From Brachypodius melanocephalos (taxonomy: Eukaryota > Chordata > Aves > Passeriformes > Pycnonotidae), in NCBI GenBank assembly GCA_013398615.1, contig VZSR01003806.1, positions 14,272,962 to 14,336,961 of the forward strand: 64,000 nt of DNA. Direction: 5' to 3'. Numbering within the stretch: position 1 is the stretch's first letter; every line of letters starts with the position of its first letter. This document shows, one piece after another, positions 46,801 to 58,028 of the stretch. Made by a program: the position numbers and the translations under genes. Below the pieces are notes generated by a model, which was given only the letters and a program-made list of their open reading frames with translations, had not been told where the DNA came from and ran no database searches.

Positions 46801-49800
46801 CTTTTGAAATTGGTAGTGCAGTGAGAGAGTACAAGGACCATTAGTAAGCACATCAAGGCAAGAACTGCATTAATGGCAATTATGCTCACGACATCTGTTA
46901 ACCAGCCAACTTTTCTAACTTCCTGAAAAAAAACAGAAAAAAAAAGTCTTGGTGACTACAGAACTGACCCTTACTCATTCCTTTTCCAGAATTTTACTTA
47001 CCAAAATTGTCCACATTTCAGAAATTTCTTGAAGGACACCAATTTATCTTTTGTGCTGTCAAAAGTTGCACCCCACCAAAGCAGTTTCCTTTCGAATGCT
47101 GCTATTGGTCTCAACAAGTTGAGGAACTCCTTATTTTTTTAACAAGATGAGAAAGAGGAGAGATGAGTAAAAGCAACATGGAGGGATAAGACAAAAGAAA
47201 AGAGAAAAGGAGATTGTGATAATCATTAAGTGCCTCTACATAGACATGCTTACCCTCATGTTACAGATCCCCTTTTACTGTCACATTCTGAGACACATCA
47301 CACTGAAAAGAAATCAGAAATTACTGGCTTATCACCTCCCAAGGAACACAACAAAGTCATACAAGAATTTGTAACGTATTTATATCACTTTTCAAAGGAA
47401 ATATCTGATTGCATAGAAAAGACCGTTCTTACGGCCCACTTCACCTCAGAATACACAGAGGGCTGTGGAGATGCTGGCGAGTTTGGATATTAGGAACTTT
47501 ATTCATTTAATGCACATCTCTAATATAGAGAAACAGAAAAAACAAATCCAAATTATAACCAGATTGCTCTCCTCTGCTCATTCCATTACAAGGCTCATGA
47601 GTTGCCTAAGCATTCTCTTTGCAGCCAGGTGTGACCTCAGATCTTCAATACACTGCTAATGATCTTTTTGCTTAGCTTGAATATTAAATAATCATGCACT
47701 GAAAATTTCTTTATAATGTGCAATGAAGACATTTTCAAGGATAAAAGTTTTTCTGGTTCTTTATCGTAAGGTTTTGTTCTGTGTGTTCCTGTTAGCATGT
47801 CACCTTATGCAGCACACTCAAAAATATATTACCTTGTTTAATGACCTTAAGGATGTCTCTGAAGTTATCCCAAGGCATTTTAGCAAGAATAAGACAATTA
47901 TGTATCATAAAAATTGAACTGTAAATGTTTTAATTGCATTCTTTGTTTTGTTTAATTTGAACTGTCTTCTTCTGGTGATTGTGATATTTATTTCCAATTT
48001 TAAAATAAAATTAATACTAAAAACCCTCTGGAAATCAAACAAAAATTCACATTAAATGTAATCTGCATAAAGATTCATATGGATCATATTTTGGACTTTT
48101 CTTACATACTGGGAAATATTCAGTGTCATACAATGGAAAAATCAATCCCATTAGGATTCAGGTAGTTTGGTTCAAATTCTTCTAACATTGTAGAAAATCT
48201 ACTGTATAAGATTACAATAATAAGGCTCCAAGTATTTACAAGATTTCTGCTCTTTTCAAAATACTAAACAAAAATGAGTCTACATTAAAGACTTTGCCTG
48301 TTTTTGTAATCTCTCTTCTTCATAAACTTGAACATATTTTATTGTGTTATTTAGAAGATAAGTAATATGATATAAAAACATGTAAAATATGTATGTAACT
48401 ATATATACGTGTATATTTATAAAAATTCAGTTTGGAAACTATTGCTTGCAACTCCACAGGCAAATGTATGTTAAACAAATTGCAACTCTTTTCCAGTTTG
48501 CAGATTTTGTTGTTGGCGTTAGGTCCAACATTCCTGGCTCTCTCTTTTCTTCTTCTTGAGTTAGTTTAAGAGTTCCTTTGATCCATTTAATAAAATATCC
48601 AGTGTTGCTCTTTCCTGGATCTTCCTACACTGTCATGCCAAATAGCAAGAACAGTCAGTATTCTGACTGTCTTTGTAATTTACAAATTGCAAAAAAATTA
48701 CATGTAAATTGTTTGAGGGATGCACTTGAAACATCCTTCAAGTTATAACCTAAATGGCTGAATGTGATTAAAAGCTCTTATTTTTTCTCTTTCCTTTCTC
48801 TACATGAGGATAATGTTCTGGGTTCATAGTGTCTGTCTAAAATTTAGTTTACCTAACATGGCCTTACTCTTTGTTTACATTTCTGAGACGATAACTGCAT
48901 GACAGAAGGAGGTGGTGATGGAATTTCAGACCTATGAGCACTTAGTTGCAGAAGCCCATGGAATTCTGTTAGATCATGAAAGGCTTGGAAAAAAAGCAAA
49001 TAGAATATCAAAAAAGCAAATATAATATAGAATAAAATATAATATTTACAAAAGAGATAAAGAAAAACTGTAGAAATGGAGATCAGTCAATCAGCTTTAT
49101 TAATTTCCTAGAAAAATACTGGATAATCACAAGGATAATCAAATAATTTTAGGTGCTTGGATGACAACAAAATGGTGAATAACAGCCAGTGTAATTTGTA
49201 TCAAAGCAATCTAGTTTTAATTTTTCATGGCAGGGTAACAGATTTTATGGGAAGAGGAGAAGCACTCATGCTAACATTTTCATATTATTCCATTGTCATA
49301 TATCTTCATTTTTTGAACTGGTCTTGGTTTGTTTTCTTTCATGCAGCATTCTTAAAACTTTGATATGGAAACATTATCTGCATAATATTAGTGCAGCATA
49401 GGTGCAAAGATTTTTGAAAGCTGAATATAAAGAGGAATTTTCAATAGTTCACATGCAGAATATTAGATTGCACCAAAATAGTTGCTGCCAAGATAGACCT
49501 TGAGTGGAACACATCAGTATTTTTATGAATAAGCATTAGAATAAAGAGTAGATGTATTAAATCTGTCAGTAACTGAGGTCAAAGGGACTGTCACTATATT
49601 GGGATATGCAAATAAAGCCCCAAATTATCTTAATACAGGAGAGAGAGAGAACTCTCTCAGAAAAAAAAATGCACCATTTGGTAGGAACAAGTGCAAGATG
49701 CTATTCTCACATGAGAATAATCTAGCATATGAATAGGGGATGGGAGAGAACTGATCAAGAAAAAGCTACAAAAATGGATTTGGGGACTTTAGGGGGTAAA

Positions 49801-50062
49801 AAACCCCTGAATTTTATTTAAAATTTAGAAAGAAATCAGATTTCTTCCTGAGGATATAAAAACATAAGTAGCATCTCCAGAACTCCTGAATAAATATTTT
49901 CACTTTTCTTGGGAGAGGCAAGAATTTCGTCAGGTTCTCTGAGTGGCATTGTGCTTCTGTGGCTTCAGTAAATACTCTGTTATAAAAACTTTCATGACTT
50001 TATTTCAGTTGCATTTTTTTACATACTGCTATTATTTTTCTTATAGCAAGGTGATTATTTTG
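43891..50062. other. Noncoding stretch without recognisable genes
   Basis: About 6 kb of AT-rich unique-looking DNA. Small CA/TA runs occur at 44489-44516 and 46036-46062. A short perfect inverted repeat (GAGAGAGAACTCTCTC) occurs at about 49644-49659. Frames such as 46283-46519 and 47230-47493 have no recognised domain. No transposon ends, RNA genes or other signals recognised. Confidence 0.45.
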
Positions 50063-50291
50063 AAGGTTTTTTGTTTGATTGGTTTAGGGGGGAAGCGATT
50101 GTGTTTGTTAGGGTTTTTTTGTGTTGGGTTTTTTTTTGTTTCTTTGTTTTGTTTGGGTGGGTTTTTTTGTTTTGGTTTATTTTGGATCGGTTTGGTTTTG
50201 TGTGTGCGGGTTTTTGTTTGTTTTTATTGGGTTTCAGATTGTTTTGTTTGTGGGAGGGTGTTGGTAGGTTGGTTTTGGAGTTTTTTTTTCC
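50063..50291. repeat. Long T/G-rich simple sequence
   Basis: About 230 bp made almost only of T and G on the plus strand, as irregular blocks of GGTTTTTTTG, TTTTGTTTGGGTGGG and GGTTTGGTTTTGTG. The 158-codon frame over it (49943-50419) and the minus frame 50055-50321 are compositional artefacts rich in Phe/Cys/Gly or Lys/Asn/Pro. Confidence 0.95.
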
Positions 50292-51129
50292 TCCACTATT
50301 TTGTCTGCAGTGGACTAGCACTGTTTTCAGCCATAGTTTTTGTCTTAGAGTCAGGACTTATAGAAACTTGCTTCCTAAAGTCTTGTCCTCTCTTTTGCTC
50401 TCTTGATGTTAATAAGTAAGGGGGAGAAATATGTGCTATCAAAAAAAGGGCTTCCTCTTACCAGCAGAAGCTCATGCATTGATTTGTCTCAGAAAAGACT
50501 AATTAAAACTTGCAAACTGCTTTAGCTGTGAACTTCATGTCTTGAGGAAAATCTGCTTGCATACTCACAAGACTATTTTTCCATGATATAGAAATACCAG
50601 TGTATCATTCTTTTGGGTCTGAGGAAATCAAGGCAATTTAATGGCTTTTTACCATTTCAGGCAAAAATACGTAAGGATTTATTATGTATTCCCAGGCCAC
50701 ATAATGAGGTACACTCTTCTATCACCTCTTAATTCTTTGAATCTTTGAAAGGCAGAACAGATGGAGTGATTTACTCTTTGAGGAACCATGTTATAATTTT
50801 AAGATTGGTTTTGAGTTTTCATATATATACACATATATACATATATATTCGACCTTTTTGTACTTTTTCAATCCAACCACTTGACTATGTCTCTTAGGAG
50901 AAACTACTATGAAAACCTTCTCTGGGTTAGATCAGATTCAAGCTCACCATTTTTAATACATAAGTAACTTTTGTAACAGAATTTCTTCCTTTCTGGAATA
51001 ATTGGATATTAATGCCAAGGTATGACACCTGCCATACCTTTTCATCCATCATTTCCTTGAAAGCTTTCAAACCCCACTTGCTCTAACATGGAGCTATTCT
51101 ATAGTCTAGACATAATGAGGTGAACAGTC
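50292..51129. other. Noncoding stretch without recognisable features
   Basis: Holds a TATA/CACATA run at 50820-50849 and otherwise unique sequence. Confidence 0.5.
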
Positions 51130-51480
51130 TTTTGCTAAAAACTCATTGAGGCTGATAATTTCGCAGTGGTAAAAATGGGGAATACCAATAGAAAATGCTA
51201 TGGTTTGTGGCTATGTTTATTTTAATTACAAAGCAGTGCCAAGATTTTCTTTCCGGCCTTAAAGCCAAATGGGGAAATTACAGCACATTCATTTCACTAA
51301 TTTCTTGTAGCCTCTGAAAAAGGGTGGCCACCTGCAGTGTGCCTAATGAGAACGATTCCTGGCCCAGGCTGCCTTCTCAATACACCTGTTGTTTGAAACT
51401 GCTGGCTGGCCTGAGTTAAAATAATTTTAGTATTTATCCTCTATACTGATGACCGAGTTCCAGTGCAAGGGCCTGTCCTC
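51130..51480. promoter_or_regulatory. Candidate conserved noncoding element
   Basis: Nonrepetitive block with a texture unlike the flanking AT-rich DNA: TATTTTAATTACAAAGCAG (51218-51236, homeodomain and SOX/TCF-like core), GGCCACCTGCAGTGTG (51327-51342, E-box), CCTAATGAGAACGATTCC and TGATGACCGAGTTCCAGTG (51448-51466). No frame and no repeat similarity seen. The enhancer reading is inference. Confidence 0.3.
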
Positions 51481-52485
51481 TCACACTAATTTGCTCTTCT
51501 GAGAAACTGAGATGGATGGAAATTTGGTTAGTTGGCTGGTTATGGAACTAGCAATAATTTTCCTTTGACACTGAAAAAGATACTTTGGTTTTGTTAAATT
51601 GTTTAGTTAAATTCATCTGACATGTTGATTTCCTGGTTTGGAACGTGTTTATCTTGAAATGACATGTGCAGGCTAGGCTGTTTTCACACCACAGATTTTG
51701 TCAAGATACTATAAGATCCCTTAAATAGAATTAGCTATCCCAACATTCTGTGCATGGTATGACCATAGATTTAAATGAATATGTAAATTGCAGCTTGTGA
51801 ATTGAATTATAGAAAGACATTTTGAACACTCATTCCTTGTCACTTTGCCCAAGATGTATCTTTAGCATCTGCTGCTCATTTGCTCTGCCAGGCCAAGGAC
51901 TTTGTGGATATGAAAAGAGTAATATGGTTCTTCCTTTGTATTACTGTAATTGTGGATTTCTACTGTTAAGATTCCTAAATTTTGGTAAGAACTTTAATAT
52001 GGTAACTACAATTAACTAAACAAATTAAAATGTGGTACTCATCCTGACCGTAATCCTTCTGTAACTTAAGACATTCAGTGTTGATGTGTTCTATCCCTCT
52101 TTCCAAAACACACTGAATTCATAAATGTTACTCTAGATTTTGTACTGCTTTTATTTGGTGACACTGGACTGAAGACTTAAGAATTTTCTCAAACATAGAT
52201 TCAAAAGTTACTTTTAAAGTTATCCTGTTTTACCTTCAATGATATTTTTGACACAGCTTTTGGCAAAGCACAAAACACTGAGAAAATCTTTTTATTGATA
52301 TTTAATTGAAACATTCCTCCAGGAACTTTTGTTGATGAAAGGCAAGCCAGGTTTTGCATTCTGTTTCTGTAGCAAATTCTATAGCAATACAGTTAAACTC
52401 GTACTTGCCATGCTTTCTAAACTGTTTTTTCCCTTCAAGCTCGAAGATACTGCTTCTAATCCTGAGAAGATGAAGAAGCAGAAGG
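51481..52485. other. Noncoding stretch without recognisable features
   Basis: Unique AT-rich sequence; no frames, transposons or RNA genes recognised. Confidence 0.5.
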
Positions 52486-52607
52486 CTTTTCTCTTTTCTC
52501 TTTTCTTTCTCTTTTCTCTTTTCTCTTTTCTCTTTTCTCTTTTCTTTTCTTTTTTTCTCTTTTCTCTTTTCTCTTCTCTTTTCTTTCTTTCTTTCTTTCT
52601 TTCTTTC

Positions 52608-52667
<60 letters not shown>

Positions 52668-52827
52668 TTTCTTTCTTTCTTTCTTTTTCTTTCTTTCTTA
52701 CTTTCTTTCTCTTTTCTTTTCTTCTTTTCTTCTTTTCTTCTTTTCTTTTTCTCTTCTTCCTTCTCCTTCCTGTTCTCCTTCTCCTCCTTCTCCTCCCCCT
52801 CCTCCTTATTTTCTCTCTCTTCTTTAC
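52486..52827. repeat. Polypyrimidine tract / compound CTTT microsatellite
   Basis: About 340 bp that is nearly pure C/T on the plus strand. It starts as (CTTTT)n, becomes (CTTT)n from about 52583 to 52712, then (CTTCTTTT)n and finally (CTCCTTCTCC)-type text. Only a few purines interrupt it (near 52700, 52771 and 52808). The long open frames on both strands (170 and 150 codons, Phe/Ser/Leu or Lys/Glu only) are artefacts. Mirror-repeat polypurine/polypyrimidine DNA of this length can form triplex (H-DNA). Confidence 0.98.
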
Positions 52828-53223
52828 TCATATGGAATTAATCTCACAGCCACTTTTGAAGGGTATCTCTCTCTGGCTGCTAAAATGTATTGTAGTATTC
52901 AGTAGGAACAACAATAACAAAAATTGTGTCATTATTCCTTGCTGTCCTATCTACACTAAATCTATTTCTTTGTACTCCTTTCCAATGAAAATTCAGACTT
53001 ACAGATGGATCCAGCTTATGGCTAAAGTTTTGCAAGAATTGAGGAGTCACAAATGAATGTTAAACATGGTTTAAGTAGTTCAGGTCAGTGGAACTCGTCT
53101 GTCCTCTGCCATCAAAACAGGAAGAAATACTCTTTTACCCTTTAAAAATGCATTTCAGATTGATACACTTCTCTTGATGCATGAAGAATTTCTCCAATAA
53201 AGGTCTAAGTCTGAGTGATTTCT
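52828..53223. other. Noncoding stretch without recognisable features
   Basis: Unique sequence between two simple repeats; nothing recognised. Confidence 0.5.
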
Positions 53224-53303
53224 GGTTGTTGGGGGTTTTTTTTGGTTGATTTTGGTTGGTTGCCTGATTGTTTCATTGTTTTCGTTGGTTTGGGTTTTTT
53301 TGT
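53224..53303. repeat. T/G-rich simple sequence
   Basis: GGTTGTTGGGGGTTTTTTTT, then GGTTGATTTTGGTTGGTTG and further TTG blocks; same class as the tracts at 33020 and 50063. Confidence 0.9.
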
Positions 53304-55509
53304 CAGGATTTTCCTCACAAATAATTTGAACTTATCTGGTGTACTTCACTTATATGAAGTAAAGCTGAATGTATTGCACACTTGAAGTGATAGGTTTCTT
53401 CAGTTTCTTTCTGCAATATGCACATTTTGCTCTTCAGCTTCTTTTCACACTTTCAGAGTAGAGAAATAAGATTACTTTTCTCTTTGTTATTACTGTATAT
53501 CACTTCACCAAAGAGAAAGCTTCTCAACAACCCCAGTGCATTCTACCTACCTGCCACTTGAAGAAGCTCTTTTTTATTGTCACAGACAGGTGCACAGTCC
53601 CTGAAATATTAGCACTGCTCATCTGAATATTATATTGAAGTTTTCTAGAGGCATCTTTAAAATCTTTGGTCCTTTTAAAAGGAGAAAACAAATGCAGAAT
53701 TCTAATGTTTGTGATCCATCAAGCAGTGAAATCAGATAAAGAAAGAAGATTCTGGTCCCCATGTCCAATCCTAGGTTATAATTTTTTCTTTAGAAAACCT
53801 TTCCAAGAAAAAGATGAGAAATGGCTTGTTCTTCTGGGCCCATGGATTCTGGGGGTTTAGACTATGTTTAAAGTCTGAGGGGAAAGGTTCAAAGACCCAG
53901 AACAACTGTTGTTTTCCACACTATCCTGATATGTCTGACTAAGCTCAGATTTCCCAGTTCCTGGGCAAGTGTTCCAGCCACCCGCGTAGTGCTTGGAGAG
54001 CATATGGCAGCACCACCAAGAGCAGCAGCTTTCAGGAAAACACTACTCTTGCTCTTTCTGCATAATAAAGACAAGAAAATGCATCATAAAACTTAAGGTT
54101 TTTAATCTTCTTTTATAAGCATATAAGAATGAAATTCATCTTCTGGCCATCTTCTGGTTTGTACACTAGGCATCTAATCTAAGCAGGTCATCAGGCTTCT
54201 CTTCATAGTGAAAAATAAGAATTAAATGCCATCAAAATTCAGCCCATCCCATCGTAAAATTGTTGGAACAAATGATCTACTATAAATTTTTATCTCTCCG
54301 AGATAGAGCTTAGACACTTTAATTTTAAAATCAGCCTTCTAACACCTAAGCTTCAGAAAGATGAGTCTCACTTTTACAGGGATTGAATCAATAACATAAA
54401 TATGTACTTCGGGGTACTACTAGTCTGGGATGATATAAAATTAAATCTTTTTAATGGTTTGCATAATTTTTCTCCCCTAAGTTTCCCTCTTTCTTATGTT
54501 GTCAGGATGTTGTAAATGCACGGTCTAGAGCTGCAGAATTGTGTGGTCATTGGACGCTACAGGAGACTCATGAGGCTACTGCAATGTATTCAATATTTTT
54601 CATTTTAATTGGTTATCAATGAAAATTGGATTTCCTGAATAAGAATAATTTGTTGTCTTCATTGTGGCTTACTGAATATGTATATAATTGCCAAGAATAA
54701 GTTTGTGTTCTGTCTCTAGAAAAAATGAGTCTGCTCAAATCTCATTTCTCTCTGTTATTTTTGTGGGGTTTATCATATACTAATCCTCCAATAGGTTTTA
54801 ATTGTGATCTGGCTCTGAATTTACTGAATTAACTAAAGGCTCCAGATTTTTAAGCTTTACAAAATCTGTGATTTTAATATCAAGGTTGCATCATCAGCAT
54901 ATCTAAACCGTTATGTGATAAGGATAAGGAATCATCTCCAAGAACAATTTGTCTTCCATATCATCAAACTCTTTTATAGGCTTCACATCACAAAGGAATG
55001 CTGTGTGCTTTTCAGATCGTCAGCACTTGTTGTGATTGAGAAGTGGATGATGTTGTAATCTCTGTCAGAGTCAATGGGCAGTTGAAGTTGTTTTTTGAAC
55101 TCCAAATACTCCTTTGATGTTAGTTTCTTAAGTGAAAACTTGGAAAAGGAAATTGCTATTGTAAGCGTCTTTTTGGCTCATATAATCTGTTTTTATTGGT
55201 ATATGTTGGATGGAAGGTTTGTACTTTGGATTTAAGTGCAATCAGTTTTCCCTTCAAAAGTGTCTGCTTTTTGTTTGTGTGTTGAACTCTGCTGAACAAA
55301 GAAAAGATTAATTTTTCCACATTACTGGAAAAGCTTTCTTTTCAATTACACTCAAGCAGCAGCTCCACTTCTAGTATTTCACGTGTAAGGACAACTGATT
55401 GATGTTCCTTTTCTAAGATGAATTGTGTATTTAGTGATGAGAGACACCCAAAGTCACATGGTCTACCAAATTGTCAAATTCTACTGATAATAGTTCATCA
55501 GTTTTATTC
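53304..55509. other. Noncoding stretch without recognisable features
   Basis: Unique AT-rich sequence; no recognised features. Frames are 60-77 codons and random in look. Confidence 0.5.
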
Positions 55510-55610
55510 AAAAAAAAAAAAACAAAACAAAAACAAAAACAAACAAACCCACAAAAACAAGAACAAACAAAAAACCACACAAAAAAACCCCAAACCAAAC
55601 AAATCAAAAA
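55510..55610. repeat. Poly-A then A/C-rich simple sequence
   Basis: (A)12, then CAAAAC/CAAACAAAC blocks and CCCCAAACCAAAC. The frames 55418-55651 and 55471-55758 over it are artefacts. Confidence 0.95.
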
Positions 55611-57982
55611 TCCACTTCATTTTTTTGTTGTTCAGAAGCATTTTTTTGTGATGAAGACATGCAATCATAACCATCAGTGTTCCATCCTATCAAAATTGAG
55701 GAAATGTATTATGCATTTTGCTTGCTGCTTATTTTTCTTTTTTTTCTTCTTTCAATAATTCATCTAGAAACTGTTACAGGAGGGGCTAACATGATTTATG
55801 CAATGAAATTAGACTTTGATTAAGATATTTAGATCTATTTTTTCACAAAGTATGTGTATGTATGCCTATCTTCATGAGAACTAATATTTCATCTCCTGTT
55901 ACAGTTAACAGAGAAATAGTTGATGTAGCCCTCAGAATATAGAAATCTGTCTGCCTCTAGGTACATCTATGTGAGCAAATTAAACAGGGAGAAGATGGTG
56001 GCTCAGGTATGGGATGTTAACCATTGAATTAACAGTATTGAATTGTCCATCGTCTAGTTTTGGATTATTTCCAAGAGTCCTCACCTGAATAATTCCCACT
56101 CATGCTTTGAAACATAGCATAGATCAGACATTATTTACGAAAGGTAATTTGGATGGTTCCAACCTGTGTTGGACACAAATTACACCACACTAGTTGAACT
56201 CCAGGTTTGCAGAGTTCAGTTATCATTTGTAAGTTTCTTGTGCTCAGTAAGTTTGCTTTGGTTACCCACGGACTGATACTTGCTGATATCTGAGATGCAC
56301 CCACCAGGCCCTGTCCCACCCTCAGAGCTCTAAAAGGACATGGAACTCCCCTGGATTCTCTGCTGCATCTGTGAGCAGCCAGGAGATGTTCCATACAATC
56401 TAGTGTACCCCTCATAATGTTAGATCCTTATGTGAGGCCAACTGAATCAAGACCTAGACCTCTTCAGTGTGAGCTGAAAATCTGTCTAGGTTCCATTAAT
56501 TGTATTGTTGCAAGAGTCTCAGATGGCATCAGGCTACTCCGTTTGGCCAACTGAATGTGTTCTAGGAAGCTTAAGCATTTTTTCTTAGGCTTTTAGAGTG
56601 TTTAGGACAGTTTAAAAAGGACTAAATTTAAGGTTGCCCTTTCAGGAAAGGAATATTTATTTGTGGGTTAGTGTGAAGGCCATTTTGAGTAGTCTGTTTT
56701 GTCATGAGATGGCATGAATCTTACAAGTACTCTCCCTGTCCAGCAAATATATTCTATGCAACTAATTCAGAAATAGGTGCCTGTTCTGAAGATATTCAAT
56801 TATTAGTCTACTTATTGCATATCAATATAATGACTTCTCTTTCCAGGAGTACAGACAGCATTATTAAGCTGCTTGTTTTGCCAGTGTACCTGCAATCATA
56901 TTGATGTAGCCAGATGTTATTTATAGGTGTGTAGATCTCCTGCTTGCCTTGGGAGTTCAGCTGACCTGCCACAGGTACTCATGACTACTTTGGATGAAAA
57001 TGTCAATCACTGCTTGCAAGCCCTGCCTCCTCCTTGCAGATTCTTTTTTGTATTTACCCATAGTTTTCCACTTGTGTGACAGCATGTGAGTATTGTGATT
57101 GTGCCTTTTTCAATCCTTAGACCTTTTCCAGTTTCTCTACTAACTGCAGTGGCTCTGCTGCCAGCTGCTCCAACAGAGGTGCAATCATAAACTGGTTGTT
57201 ACACTGTCTACTTGGGTTTGTTGCTTTTTGCTAATGTCAGCATGAGATTGAATTAGAAGTTTTCTGGCAGTTTCTGGCTCTTTTATACACACAATAGTCT
57301 TGTCTCTTCTCATTTCTTCGTGTAAGTGAGGAAGCGTTGGGTTGCAACTTATAGGATCTCTATAGCTGTTTTCGACTTTATTTAGTTTAAATTAAGCATG
57401 GGATCTTCTTCTATCTTATAGGTAGGTGCATATAAAACATATAAGACTTTGACTTATTAGTTTTACCCTTTCAGTTAGCAATTCCAAGAATTTATTGTCC
57501 ACATTTTCAACTGTGAAAATTTAACTTTTATCTTCTAGGATTCCTGCTCAATCCATTTATTTGTCAGACAAACCTGAGAATAAAATGAGATAATATTTAT
57601 TTTAAAGATATCTTCCTTAAAATCTGGAAGCTTGGAAACATCCCATAAGAGCTTTTCTGTCCATGTTTTGGTCTCAGCCTCTAAAGGTCATTGTCCTTTA
57701 TTTCAATGACTCATGGAAACTAGCACTACTGACATCCCTGTCTTTTTTTTTTCTCTTTTTACCCCATTTGATTTTCTCACAAATGGGTAAGATCAGGAAC
57801 CACGCCTAAGGGAATAGGTATTCCCTTATCTTAGCCTTGAGGAGTCAATTAAAATCCAGTGCTTCCTGTACACCCTCTGCACCTTTGCTTTAAAAAGAAA
57901 ATTAGTCTCTCCTCCTGCTGAGTTCCTATCCCCATCACCCTATTTCATGATGAGTAAAAATAGGCCTCCTTGAATCTCCTAT
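55611..57982. other. Noncoding stretch without recognisable features
   Basis: Unique sequence. The 94-codon minus frame at 56131-56415 lies in GC-richer text but has no recognisable domain. Confidence 0.5.
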
Positions 57983-58028
57983 GACATCTCATCTGTATTG
58001 AAATTGCCATCTCATCTGTACTGAAATA
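57983..58028. repeat. 23-bp tandem duplication
   Basis: Bases 57983-58005 and 58006-58028 share the CATCTCATCTGTA.TGAAAT text with three differences. Confidence 0.9.

Noticed and set aside
49943..50419. 158-codon plus-strand frame rich in Phe, Cys, Val and Gly
   Set aside because: It runs over T/G simple sequence. Its hydrophobic look follows from composition, not from membrane segments.
52329..52841. Long open frames on both strands (170 and 150 codons)
   Set aside because: They are produced by the polypyrimidine microsatellite; the residues are only Phe/Ser/Leu or Lys/Glu/Arg.
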